Shown in pieces: positions 44,564 to 55,789 of a stretch of DNA of 64,000 nucleotides. This stretch comes from Dipteris shenzhenensis. Its lineage: Eukaryota; Polypodiophyta; Polypodiopsida; Gleicheniales. The DNA is taken from the NCBI GenBank assembly GCA_047967505.1, contig CM106539.1. One strand, 5' to 3'. The translations under genes were made by a program, and so were the position numbers. How positions within the stretch are numbered: the stretch's first letter is position 1; every line of letters starts with the position of its first letter. The notes beneath the pieces are model-generated. The model searched no databases. It had not been told where the DNA came from and worked only from the letters and a program-made list of their open reading frames with translations.

Positions 44564-45141
44564 TTTACAAATCACGAATTGCAACAGCAACCTGTAAACA
44601 TAGCAAATGCCTCACAAGGGCAAATAGCAAAACTTCTGCAAAAAGCCTCACAGGGGCAGATCTGCAACACTGACGAAAGTGGTATTTCACCACACAGTCA
44701 CTTCCTAGTGACGATTTTGCATCAACAGGCAACAGGCATGAATCTGCAACTCCCAATATCTCTGCACAAAGGCATACGATGCAATTTCTGTGGCACCTTT
44801 CCACCGACTAGCCGCGCAGTGGTCGCACAACGAAAAACAGGGCCTTTTTCTGAGTGCCTGCGAAGAACTTCCGCCTTCAAAACGGGCCTCGAAACGGCCT
44901 CAAATCAAAAAAATAAAGTCACCGAAGGCTTCGCCCTCGCCCGCAGCATATACTGTGCTCTCGCCACACCGCGAAGGGCCTCTCAATCTGAAACAGTGCA
45001 CTCCTACACTTCTGGCTGTGCTACCTGCAGAGATTTGCTCCCAAACTCGAAATAGGAAAGCAACACTGGTCCTCTTACCAGGACACCACAAATTTGGCTT
45101 GCTTTCTTGAGCTCCTTACCATGAACAAGGCTCTGATACCA

Positions 45142-45439
45142 TGTAAAGAATAAGGGAGAGAGATAGGAGACTCAAGTTCAGCTTTCTTCACAACACACAA
45201 AAGAGAGAGGACACAAGGTTGGAGGGTGAAGCCTTTCTTCACTTTTGCACACAACAACAATACAATAGAAGAGGGAAATACCCTATATGTCAAACCCTAG
45301 AATACGTGGTTCATATGTGAACCCAAACCAAAAACATACGTGGTAGTCTAACTACACCACGAGTACAACTAACATAGGCGGTGACATAAATGATAGTCAT
45401 CCAGGAGATATATCGGGGGTAGAGCTTGATATCTCAACA
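45142..45439 (-). repeat. 5' LTR of nested copia
   Basis: 298 bp, with the primer-site complement GCTCTGATACCA at 45130-45141 directly adjacent. Confidence 0.96.
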
Positions 45440-45444
45440 GGGAA

Positions 45445-46255
45445 GAATAAATACCTATCTGATGTATTTCATGTCCCGAATATCACCAAGAACTAGTTTC
45501 TGCTTGTCAAATGGTTGAGCAGGGCTTGCAAGTCAGATTTAGTCCTCATGGATGCTTTGTTGAGGATATGGAAAATAAAGGTCGCTTGATAGCAAAAGGG
45601 AAGAAGAAGGGCAGGATGTTTATGTTGGATGTAGACATGCCTAAATTGAGTGCAGCAATGTTTGCACATGGGATCGGTGTAGATGCAGATATTGATATCT
45701 GGCATAAATGCATTGGTCATGTTAATGTACGATGACTTAAATTAATGCAGGCCCAAAATATTGTTGCAGGATTGCCTAAGTTCAAGGTTGCAGAAATGCA
45801 TAAGTTATGTGAAGCCTGTCAATTTGGAAAACAGGCAAGGAAACCATTTCCTAGACATGTTCAAGAGAGTAAAAGGCCATTGGAATTAATCCACTCTGAT
45901 GTGTGGACTACTAAAGCTGCATCTATTGGAGGCTGTCATTATTTTGTCACTTTTATTGATGACTACAGCAGAAAATTTTAGGTGTATTTTATGAAGAAGA
46001 AAAGTGTAGTGTTTGAACATTTCAAAGCTTTTAAAGCTATGTTTGAGAAAGAAATAGGCCTGCAAATAAAATGCCTAAGGTCAGATGGAGGGGGAGAGTA
46101 CCTCTCAAATGAGTTTGCAAGGTTCCTGTAGGAGCATGGCATAAAGCAGCAATATTCATGCAGTCATACCCCACAGCAAAATGGACTTGAAGAAAAGAAA
46201 AATAGGCATATTGGAGAGGTATCTCGTGCCATGCTCAACGAAAAAGACCTGCGAG
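45445..46255 (+). pseudogene. Integrase fragment of older copia copy
   Basis: Continues from 39945 after the nested element. CEACQFGKQARKPFP, HSDVWTTKAASIGG, FIDDYSRKF and LRSDGGGEY are visible, with stops near 45980 and the family TAG at 46129-46131. The sequence breaks off after LNEKDL at about 46253 and jumps to the RT end. Confidence 0.88.
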
Positions 46256-47108
46256 AAATTTCTTGGGCATTGAGGTGATTAGATCACCAAGTGGGATACA
46301 GCTGTTGCAGAGGCAGTATGGTTTGGACATGCTGTCCAATATGGGATGTCATGCTATAAGCCTATTTCAGTTCCTTTGGAGTAGAATGTGAAGCTGAGCG
46401 CAGATGCAGGTGAGCTTCTGGAAGACCCTACTATGTACAGACGCATAGTAGGAAGTTTGATTTATATGACTATTACCAGGCCAGATTTGAGCTATGTTGT
46501 TGGATTGGTAAGTCAGTTCATGCAGGCTCCAAGGAAACCGCATTTAGATGCGGTTAGACACATACTCAGGTATGTGAAGTCCACATTGCAATATGGACTA
46601 TTTTATGAGACTGGGGTTCAGATAAAGTTGCATGGATACACTGATGCTGATTGGGTTGGTAGTATTTCTGATAGATGATCTACCAGTGGATATGTGTTCT
46701 CTTTTGGGAGTGTTGCAGTCACTTGGAGCACAAGAAATAGCCTACAACTACCTTGTCGAGCACAAAGGTTGAGTATAGGGGTGCAGTAATGGCTGCATGT
46801 GAGGTAGCTTGGTTGCATAAGCTACTTTATGATATGCATCAGTAGATGGGCCAGTTGTCATTTATTGTGACAACATGAGCAGTATACACTTGGCAAATAA
46901 CCCAGTCCATCATGCTAGAACAAAGCACATTGAGGTGCATTATCACTATGTGTGGGAGAAGGTTTTACTAGGTCTTATTGATCTAGTTTATGTCTGCACA
47001 GAGGATCAGGTAGCTGACATATTTACAAAGGCATTGGGCACAGAGAAGCTGCGCAAGTTTAGAGACCTGCTTTGGTGTGCAGGAATTGGGATTGAGCTCG
47101 AGGGGGAG
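46256..47108 (+). pseudogene. RT end and RNase H fragment of older copia copy
   Basis: Starts in FLGIEVIRSPSGIQLLQRQYG. The frame 46388-46678 carries MYRRIVGSLIYMTITRPDLSY and GYTDADWVGS and ends at the shared TGA 46676-46678. RNase H continues with frameshifts to DIFTKALGTEKLRKFRDLL. The catalytic YVDD is deleted. Confidence 0.88.
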
Positions 47109-47460
47109 TGTTGAGATATCAAGCTCCACTGGTGATATGCCAGGGTGACCGTTGTGCATTTATGTCACCGACTTGTTAGCTGCAAATGCGGTTGGTACAC
47201 TGCCCATGAATAATAGCTGGATGACAGCTATCCTTATGTACTCTAGTTCGTGGCTCAGTTAGTATGCCACCTTAGTTAGCTGAGTTTGGTTTGAGACCCA
47301 CATATATGGTTCTTCTATTTCTTTGTACTAGAGTTCTTTTGGCTTTCACAACTAAGAAGAGGAAAACTGTTTTCAGCCTCCACCTTTGTGTGTATTCCCC
47401 CATTTTGTATGTGAGAAAGCCGCAAGTGAGACTCCTTTCTTCTCTCCCACTATCTTCACA
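47109..47460 (+). repeat. 3' LTR of older copia copy
   Basis: 352 bp, TGTTGAGATATCAAGC to CTATCTTCACA, preceded by the polypurine tract GAGGGGGAG. Downstream GTAGG does not match the left flank. Confidence 0.9.
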
Positions 47461-48180
47461 GTAGGAACATCAATTCAAAGAATGAATGAATCGAATGACA
47501 TGGGTACAAGAAGACATTTTGGATACAATTTTCTTGAGTCCAGATGGTACATCAAGATTCACAAAAAGATGCATTGTGTGCATATTTGGCCAACCCACGG
47601 AAAGGGACCATATGCTTATGTTACGAGTCCTATCTTTGGATCCTATCTAGAAGTGGGTATCAGATTTTATGGGCCCTTTCAAGCCAGCCATAGCACGTAC
47701 CTGTAATTGATATGTGTTGGCTACAACTTTGTACTGTATGAAATGGGTCAAAGCATGGCCTTTGCAGGACAACATAGCAAATTCTGTGGCCAAATGTCTA
47801 CATAGGGATATTTTCATTAGATTTGGATGTCCCATTGAGCTTGTCAGTAATAGAGGTACACATTTTGTGAACAAAGTAATTAATAAAATGACCACATTCT
47901 ACATGGTAATCCATTAAAAGGCATCCGCATACTACTCACAAGCAAATGGCCTAGCCAAATCCACCAACAAGACTTTCAAGAAAATCACAACAATTGTAGT
48001 CAACCAAAATCGTATAGACTGGGATGAGAAACTGTATGCAACACACTGGGCCTACTGCACATCTTTCAAGGTGGCAACCAGACTCACACCATTCTAACTA
48101 GCTTTTGGAATGGAATTAGTAACTCCGGTTGAGTTCGTGGTTCACAGTCAATGGATTGCGACAATGGATTGCGAATGAGG
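47461..48180 (+). pseudogene. Ty3/gypsy integrase core relic
   Basis: From about 47640 the joined frames read DFMGPF-type start, then KWVKAWPLQDNIANSVAKCL, FGCPIELVSNRGTHFVNKVI, SQANGLAKSTNKTFKKI and DWDEKLYATHWAYCTSFK, ending TPF-x-LAFGMELVTPVEF. This is the plant gypsy integrase core: second Asp (normally SD-x-G, here SN) and catalytic Glu (NG-x-xE, here Lys) are both lost. Stops at 47703, 47915 and 48096 confirm decay. It lies directly right of the older copia copy. Confidence 0.8.
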
Positions 48181-51100
48181 ATTTGTAAGCATTGTCTGTA
48201 TGGGAAGCAGACTAAATCAGCCCATAAAAGAAGGGGAAAGAAAGAGCTTGAAATTGACTTTGTTCTATCTTGCAGACTTGCAAGGGCACGTTTTTCCACA
48301 TCCAGTTAATGTTTTTCAGCTTCATCCATACCATCATGATGGTAGTCTTCAGTGCCCATTTCTGATATCTAATGAGGTGCAGATTTCCTAAGTTAAAAGG
48401 TGGAGGCAACAGATCAGTCACATGAGGACATGTGGTAGAGGGGTTTGAGGCATGATGACAACAGTCTTTTGCGAGGTCCTATCACAGCCATCGTGCAACT
48501 ACCGGTCATCAAGGTGGGGTATTGGCAATCTGGATTGCAATTCTTGGGCATTTGTTTGCATGTACCAGTTGCTTGCTCATTCTTCCTCATCGCACTTGCA
48601 ATTCTCTTAAGCTCTTTCAACTTCCCAATCTACTCTGCATTCAGCACTCTTTTCTTCTTTTTACTTTGCATCACTATGGGGATGGCACATGCACAATTTC
48701 TTCCTTTACTTCCACTAGTCTACATTGATTCATGGTCGTCTTCAACATCTACACCTTCGGAGATTCAGCAGCATTGATTGGCAGAGGGTGAATATTCATC
48801 TAGCAACGTTGGCGCTTTGCTAGCAGCTGGCAATGGGGACTGCTGTGGAGTTTTTCGGTGAGCATTGGGAGCTAACAGTTTAGTTGATCTATCAACCAAT
48901 GACTACTTTCACTGATGGATGGAGGATTGTTTATGCGATGGTGGCTGAGTTTAGGACTCTTGCCAGAGGAGAGTACAAGCTCAGTTCATGCCAGGATGCT
49001 CAAGTGCGGGATCTATATTGCTGGATTCTGGAGTTTGTGTTTTTGCAGGCAAAAAATTATACCATCACTCCTCGTTCTCGAGGAATGATCGTGGTGGCTG
49101 AGGAGCAGGTAGTGCCATGAGCCCATGTTCTAAAGGAGCGCATACATGTAGAGGCTCAAAAACAATTGAGAAGAAGCTGGTGATGAACTCGAAGATTGGT
49201 CAAATTTTGGATATCCTATTTCCTTTACATCTTGAGTCTACGGTGCCTCGATGGAATACGGCCTTAGTTCTTACTCTTGAGCCTGAAGGACCTTTGTAGG
49301 AGGAGGCTGAAGGTTTAGCTGGTAGAGCACCCAAGAAGGATAAAAGATAAGGGCCTTGTTTCACTTAGGGGGTGATTTCTTCTCTTGCACCCATGACTCC
49401 TCATGTAGGTGGAATGGGGAGTGTGTTTTGTAGTGGGGTGGCATCAACTCAAATCAGTGTTATGCCTCCACTTGCACCATCGGTCATGGCAGAGAGGGTG
49501 ATGGTGATGGTAGGCCCTATAACCACTAAGATGGGTGTTTGCAGAGGTAGTCTGCCGGTGGGGGGATCACTCACTCAAAAATGGTTGGAGCAGCTTTAGC
49601 ACACAGCAAAGACCACTGCAGCACCTTCTACGGCAATAGTGACGGTGTCTAAAGCAGTGCGGGTTCCTCCAACTTAGGAATTGGTGGTGAACTCTGAGCC
49701 TGTAGTGGTGTCTTCGACATCCTTGGCTCGATTTTCTTTTCGATCATAGCCTATGCATGTGCAGCTACAGTTCTGTGTGCAGTTGCTCGCTCGCCTTGCA
49801 ATGTAGTGTTCTGCAAGGAGCGACTCATCAAGGATGACTAGTTTGGAATCAAAGGTCACTCAATTGCGGATTGAGAATGAATCCCTGCGGAGCCAGCAAG
49901 CATGTATGTGGAAATTGGAGGACAAGGTTGTGGTTCTCGAAGCACAGGTGCAAGTGGTGGAAGCCCACTCGGAGGCCACTCAGCAATTACATTCAGAGTA
50001 TGTTTCTGGCATTTAGGAGGAATTGTTACACCAACATACTACCGATGGATTGGCTGAGTATTTGCGGGCTTTTTTAGGTAATGTCAGTGTAATATAAAGT
50101 AGATGGGTATGCTCCTTGAGGCTCTCCAAGGGGATGTTCGGGTGGAATGGGACCGATAAGTCACACATTGGCATGCAGTTGTGGTTTCGCAAACATGTCG
50201 AGAGCTAGTTCCACAACAACACCAACCCAAAACAGATGGGGATGCGGGTGCTGGTGCGAACGAGGTCTAGATCACAAAGTGGGCCGTAGGTGCAAATAGT
50301 ATCTAGATCGATGGGTTCCAATAATTTTGCAGGTGGTACTCATAGTGCAGATAAGGGTAAAGGAGTGGTTACGGAGTCCGTGCTGATTGGGGGTGCTGAT
50401 TGGGGAGGACTAGCATGCAAAGTATGAGGAGTTGGCTGATGGCATTATGGACGTGGTTGCTCACTCTAGCAAAAGAGTAGAGGTGCTGAAGTGGCAAAGG
50501 CATTCTCTATGTTTGTGGTTAGAATTGTGTGCCCATTCTTTCAGTTTGTCATTGCCTCCTCGTCCTCCTTGGTGGAAAGAAGCAGATCGTTTTTTGGAGA
50601 AGTTTTATAAATAAGCACACTTCCTTTCCTGGATTACCTGATCCTCCTTCCTATGAGCCTATGGTAATTCGGTGGCTGGTTACACAATAGGAGCGATGGC
50701 AACAGCAGTTGCCATTAGGTGCATGGATTGAGGAGGTATTGCCCACTAAGCAGTGGCCTAAATAGCAAGCGGCGGATTGGTCAAAGCCGCATCCTTTGCA
50801 GTGGTTGATGAATATGGAGCATGATTGCAGGCTGAAGCTTTGGTTGTAGAAGAGGTAGCTAGAGACTGTTGGTGCTAGTTTGAGTGGAGTGGAACTGGCG
50901 AAGCAGTTGCGGAAGGAGTGTCATGAAAGTAATGATGTCGGGAGTGAGCAAGGTGGGAGTAATTGATGCACCTGTTCAGTGCATTTCTAGTTCGAATGAA
51001 GAGTAGAGATCTGATGATGGCTTTTGGGTGGCCTCATAGGATAAAAAAAGCACTCGGAGTGTGGGATGCTTTTGGACAGGCAAAGATAGAAAGTACCTGG

Positions 51101-51658
51101 AGCATTGTGTGTTATTGCACAAGCAGGTGATGACAACAAAGGATGTTCTGATAGGCAGTACTAACTGTTGACAATTGATGTTTTTTTGGTTGGATTCAGA
51201 AATGAGATGCTTCTGATTCATGTGTACTGAGTGAAGGATTAAGATTGGCTTAGTGCACCTAGTTCTCTACTGAGGCTATGCCCAAAATGAATGTTGCACT
51301 GATGCACATGCACTATTTGTATCCATCATAGGGTATGGGTATCTGTTTTGGATTTGCACAATCTACCGTGAGTGCCATGTGTTATTGCATAACCATGTGG
51401 GTTAGTAGGAGTGACTCTGAGGGGTGGTGTGCGAGGGTAGGTTAGCTACAATGATTGGCAGTTTAGTCCTCCAAGCAGTTGAGTCTTCAACGGTCTCTTC
51501 TCTAACCATCAAGACGGTCTCTTTACTAGCATTCCAACATTGTTCTTTACATAGTTGTTGAGAGAGCTCTTACTCTGGAATACATAGATTTTCAGTGTTA
51601 TGTCTCTATTCGCATTCTCTCTATTCTTTCCATAGATTTGCATGTATTATTTTATCTA
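48181..51658 (+). other. Unrecognised decayed coding-like block
   Basis: Several plus-strand frames with protein-like composition are scattered here. 48884-49120 includes TFTDGWRIVYAMVAEFRT and a Cys; 49834-50016 (MTSLESKVTQLRIENESLRS) is a predicted coiled coil; 50432-50614 is Trp/Pro-rich. Stops separate them. GC content is higher than in the flanks. They may be pieces of one large retrotransposon-carried or captured gene; I do not recognise the family. Confidence 0.35.
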
Positions 51659-51663
51659 TGTTT

Positions 51664-52018
51664 TGTAGGATCCCGTAGGATAGAATAGATGCATCTTGCA
51701 AGAGGTGTGAGAGCACAATGAAAGAAAGATGGTAGATCTCTATTATTGATTGTGAGAGAGAGGACTCTCTCTTATAGAAAGGGGGAGAAGGTAATACCTT
51801 CCCTACATAGTGGCAATCAGCCCCCACATTAGTGGGAATCAATCCCTACATCAGTGGGATTGCCTTTGTCTTACATCATCATTTAGGTCACACACTAGAC
51901 ACATCATAGCACTTGATGTGCCTTTACAACACACACAAACACACATGTGACTCCCCTAGATGCACATAGATGCACACATGCACCATAGAGCAAGCCCTTG
52001 ATCATACTTACCCCAACA
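51664..52018 (-). repeat. LTR (3' in element orientation)
   Basis: 355 bp, TGTAGGATCC to TTACCCCAACA on the plus strand. Contains the extra GATGCACATA near 51960. Confidence 0.92.
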
Positions 52019-52313
52019 ACAAACCCTCCCTCAAGGGGTTGCCTCTTGCAGTGTCAAGGATACATCTAGTCTTCATAGTTTCTCATGCCATCTCATGGTG
52101 GTCAAGGATTAATCTATGGCTAGGATCTCATGCTAGCAAGGGTTCCCAAGGGTGTGAGGTTCACAAAAATGGGATAGTCAAAACAGATATCACATGATCT
52201 ACATCATATAGTGACTAGAGGTGATTTACATAACATATTCTTTTTGGAGTACTACTCCAAGCAGAGAACCTCAAAATTTGACCAAGTGATAATAAACAAA
52301 AAAGACAAAGTGC

Positions 52314-52541
52314 CTAAAAAGCATAGTCTTCATTTTCTTCATTTGCTGATGGAGTTCTTCCTTTAGGCATAATTTCTTTGTTGTTGAAGTTGTCCTTCTT
52401 GTCTTTAGCTTTTTCTTTTGTAGACTTCTTTCCATTCACAACAGTCCATATCTTCTTTTTCATAAGCATAAGCTTGGCTTTTGTTTGCCAAGTATGGAAA
52501 CTAGTTCCAACCAACTTCTCAAAAAAGATCTTAGCTTCCAT
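52314..52541 (-). pseudogene. Internally deleted gag of non-autonomous element
   Basis: 75 codons from an ATG at 52541. The first half, MEAKIFFEKLVGTSFHTWQT followed by KLMLMKKKIWTVVNGK, is the start of a copia gag (Phe-x-Gly-x-x-Phe-x-x-Trp pattern). The second half is Lys/Asn-rich and ends DYAF, matching the tail in the element at 10456. The capsid middle and zinc knuckle are missing, so the protein is a head-tail fusion. Whether such a short frame is translated is unknown. Confidence 0.6.
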
Positions 52542-52880
52542 GGCAAGGTCTTACCCGAGGGCAGTGTCTAGTGCCTTACAAGTGAAAATATGAGCAATAA
52601 AAAATATTCCTTCAAAGTATTTAGAGTAGCAAAGACTTATAACCAAATTCCATACTACAAATCATAATGAAAATGATGCTTTCACTTGCATGCTTCATAG
52701 AGGTGGCTAAATGAAAGTATTCCATGCAAATCTAGGTATAGCAACTTAAAGCAAAGCTGTAGCCATAGTTGTACTGAAGCTATTTAACACTTTATATATC
52801 AAAAATGCTATAGTAGCATCTAATGTAGCATCAAACTCACAACATTGTCAAAACTATCCAAAACAGAGACCAGAACTTGG

Positions 52881-53569
52881 TGTTAGAGTTAGCTCAAATG
52901 TCCACCTCTCATGTAACCCACCAATATTCTGTGTACCCAATGTTGTAAGGCCCCCATATGAGGAGAAGCCATGATGGGTATCAGATATTGGGAGGGATCC
53001 CCAGTTTAGACACTGGAAGGGGTCTTAGAGTAGACCAGATGGTTATGAGACGGCTTAGGAGCCAAGAGTAGATACCCGTCTGCAAAAAGGGGGGGTTCGG
53101 GGGGGCGATAGCCCCCCCGATAGTAGGGGGTCCGGGGGGCGCAGGCCCCCGGTGGGGGCAAAGCCCCCAGCGGCAGGGTCCGGGGGCTACCGGTAGCCCC
53201 AGGCCCGACGGTATGACCTATGCGCGATCCTTCATCTGCCCGCCGGCATGTTTTCTGAAGGGTCGGCTGGTCTTCCAGGCCGACTGTCTATTAGGCCGAC
53301 TGCCTATTACAAGGCCGACCGTCAACCGACTTACACTATATAATAGTGGCCACCCCCTATCATCATATCACCAGTTCTTCACGCTCATAGTCCTCCGTCC
53401 AGCATCTGTCTAGATCACCATCGAAGCTCTGTCTGTAGAGCGCACGGGTGGACAGCCAACCATCAGTTGTATCAGCAGTTTGGTATATCAGAATTTTTGT
53501 ATTCTCTCCAGCTTTCCATTGTGTACTTGCGTTTTGTTGTTATCTTCCGCTGCGTACTATTTTCTTACA
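52881..53569 (+). mobile_element. Solo LTR, target duplication CTTGG
   Basis: 689 bp from TGTTAGAGTTAGC to TTTTCTTACA, flanked by CTTGG at 52876-52880 and 53570-53574. The start, the GTAAGGCCCCCATATGAGGA segment, TATA-like ACTATATAATAG and the end resemble the LTR at 23551, so it belongs to that copia lineage. Loss of the interior by LTR-LTR recombination is the usual explanation. It sits inside the element at 51664. Confidence 0.9.
53085..53215. repeat. Cluster of four GC-rich palindromes
   Basis: Four hairpin-forming palindromes stand in a row: 53099-53118 (stem GGGGGGGC, loop GATA), 53134-53150 (GGGGG with CCCCC), 53154-53168 (GGGGGC-AAA-GCCCCC) and 53183-53200 (GGGGCTACC perfect palindrome). 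The stretch is far richer in G and C than its surroundings and is absent from the related LTR at 23551, so it is an addition to this solo LTR. Confidence 0.85.
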
Positions 53570-54112
53570 CTTGGAGGGTGCAATTCTCACAGCTCATAGC
53601 TCTATTCAAGGGGACTTTTATGTAGGAAGAAGGGCCTTATACCAGAGAAGGGCTACCAGCATGGAGGGGCACAATGTTGCATCAGGTCGCCATAGCCAAG
53701 CTTGAGAAGACCGACTAGTTTTATGTCTATTGCGCCTCCATTCCTTGTCCAAATGAGCTCAAATTTTAGTAGCAGCTTTCTCTTAGTGTCTCCAGCACGG
53801 GCTCAGAGGGATTTGTAGATAGGTAAGTACAGAGGCGGAATTGTGTGAAAGTTTGTCGAGGAGTGTGAGTGTTGGCATTGCGCATACAGACAAAATTTCC
53901 CTAAATGCTTGCAGCCGGAAGTTTGCCCATATGTGAGGAGTTTGTAGCTTAAAGAATTTGGGCAATGGTCATTTGTAGGCAGAGAACAGAGCTCTCAAAG
54001 ATTTGGGAAAGAAGAAGGAAAATGGAGAAGATGAGAAACTAGTAGTTTATGCTAGAGATAGCATCTAATGCTAGGCTAGGCTAGATCTAGAACCTAAAGC
54101 TCTGATACCAAT

Positions 54113-54457
54113 TGTAGGATCGTGTAGGATAGAATAGATGCATCTTGCAAGAGGTGTGAGAGCACAATGAAAGAAGGATGGTAGATCTCTATTATTGATT
54201 GTGAGAGAGAGGACTCTCTCTTATAAAAAGGGGGAGAAGGTAATACCTTCCCTACATAGTGGCAATCAGCCCCTACATCAGTGGGAATCAATCCCTACAT
54301 CAGTGGGATTGCCTTTGTCTTACATCATCACTTAGGTCACACACTAGACACATCATAGCACTTGATGTGCCTTTACAACACACACAAACACACATGTGAC
54401 TCCCCTAGATGCACACATGCACCATAGAGCAAGCCCTTGATCATACTTACCCCAACA
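54113..54457 (-). repeat. LTR (5' in element orientation)
   Basis: 345 bp, TGTAGGATCG to TTACCCCAACA, followed by the target duplication TGTTT. Confidence 0.92.
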
Positions 54458-54579
54458 TGTTTCCCGTATCATCTGCATGTAGTGATGACGCTACATACAT
54501 GCTCACTAAAAGATGCTCGCCAAGAAAATGCACCTTCCAAATGACGAGTGTATGCGACCCTGGTTGAGTGAGTAGAGGC

Positions 54580-55140
54580 TAAATTGAAGTAGATTTGTGC
54601 AAGCCATAGATAGTCAATCGGACTAGGACTTATGAAGAATTGCTACACCGAGCTATCGCTCTCGAGAATAGTGAAGGCTTGAAGAACAAGGCAAAGAAGA
54701 AGGATGCTGACAAGGACATTGAGGAGACACTAGGCAAACAAAGATAAGCTCAAAACTGAGTTGAGTAAGTCCTTAAAAGAATTGGGCATTCGAGAGAAAC
54801 TAGGCAACAATGAGAAATGGTGAAATAAGTGCTCTAGGGGTGGACAATTAGAAGAGGCATGCAAAACTAAGTATTACAACACTTGTACCAAGTTTGGGCA
54901 TGATGACTCAAACTTTGGTTGTGGTAAAAATCACCAGGTGTCAGTGAACTAGGTGATGACAATTGATGCTCAACCACCACCAAATGGTAAGCCACCATGT
55001 CTCGAGCAGAAGGACAAAGGCAAGAATGCTAAGGAGAAAACTGATTCATCTAAATGAAGTGGATCTAGAATGCCAAGCAATAGTAGCCGAGCTACCAGAT
55101 ATAGTGGATGCCCAAGTGGTTACTTGATTGAAAGGATTAG
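54580..55140 (+). pseudogene. Possible gag relic
   Basis: Plus-strand fragments read EELLHRAIALENSEGLKNKA followed by a basic stretch, then YYNTCTKFGHDDSNFGCG, a Cys/His string resembling a degraded zinc knuckle, then a Lys-rich linker. The order helical-basic-knuckle suggests a gag, but many stops and no clear domain make this weak. Confidence 0.35.
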
Positions 55141-55169
55141 TTACCTGCACAAAGGCTTAGGAATTTCAG

Positions 55170-55420
55170 GAGGTTGAGACTTCATAGGGTGATGTGCGAG
55201 AAGAGGAAGAAGGGCGACCAAAACAATCAAGAGGGGAGGAGGGGGAGCTACAGATGAGGAGGAAAAGGGACAAGTGGTGAGGGTGGCTACAATGGGAGGG
55301 ATAGGTGGTGAGAGTGCTACAATGGGAGGGGAGATGGGTGTGAAAAAATGTAGAGGGGAGGGGGGGATGGAGATAGATTTGTAGGAGGTAGGGGGAATGG
55401 GGGAATGGGATGATTCTACT
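55170..55420 (+). repeat. Purine-rich (GGGAG/GGAGG) low-complexity tract
   Basis: A G/A-rich strand with repeated GGGAGGGG and a partial duplication of ACAATGGGAGGG near 55290 and 55320. The proline-rich minus-strand frame across it is a composition artefact. Confidence 0.7.
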
Positions 55421-55789
55421 TTTTGCCTCACGTGAGGCCTTAGATGGTGTAGAAACATGAGAAATCTAAGCCTCTGCTGCTAGTGTGTGCATTAGAAGGT
55501 CAAAGAATACCTCACCCTTGGGAGTCTAGGGATGTTCTGAGGAGGAGCCATCTGGCCTCTCCCTCTAGGGGATGTTGTATTGTACTCTATTGTCACCCAC
55601 TATTCGGGTCTAATGAGCTACCTATAGTTCTTCACAGACTTCTTGCTAGGTTCTTCTTTTGCACCATGGTGGAACGTCCCCTTGGAAGGCTCCACATAGG
55701 GGGTTTGGTACTCCTATTATTTTTCTTGGGAGGATGTTGATCTCTATCCACTTGAGGTTTTCTCTATTGCCTTGTTTAGCTTGAGGGGG

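Larger units (their letters stand above)
39951..45439 (-). mobile_element. Nested full-length Ty1/copia element, target duplication GGGAA
   Basis: 298-bp LTRs at 39951-40248 and 45142-45439 differ at a single base that I can find. GGGAA at 39946-39950 recurs at 45440-45444; removing the element restores the protease frame of the host copy. Primer-site complement at 45130-45141 and polypurine complement at 40249-40260 fix the minus orientation. One long gag-pol polyprotein is encoded, broken by a TAA in gag, a TAG in the protease region and one frameshift in integrase. Its proteins resemble those of the host family, yet its LTR is different apart from the first dozen bases. Confidence 0.97.
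37878..47460 (+). mobile_element. Older gapped Ty1/copia copy, interrupted by a nested copia
   Basis: Same family as the element at 29974. LTRs at 37878-38238 and 47109-47460 differ at about two dozen sites plus indels. Internal parts are gag (38789-39744), protease (39748-39945), then the nested element at 39951-45439 with GGGAA duplications on both sides, then integrase (45445-46255) joined directly to the RT end, because about 1.5 kb covering the integrase end and most of RT is missing at 46255. The flanks CTTTC (37873-37877) and GTAGG (47461-47465) do not match, so a target duplication is not seen and the ends may come from recombination. Confidence 0.85.
51664..54457 (-). mobile_element. 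Non-autonomous LTR retrotransposon, target duplication TGTTT, with nested solo LTR
   Basis: Relative of the element at 10456. LTRs at 51664-52018 (355 bp) and 54113-54457 (345 bp) differ mainly by a 10-bp duplication near 51960. TGTTT occurs at 51659-51663 and 54458-54462. Primer complement GCTCTGATACCA at 54099-54110 sits two bases from the right LTR, giving minus orientation. Only a short gag is coded; no pol. A 689-bp solo LTR of another family has inserted at 52881. Confidence 0.93.

Noticed and set aside
55141-55458. Proline/serine-rich minus-strand protein
   Set aside because: Antisense of a purine-rich low-complexity tract.
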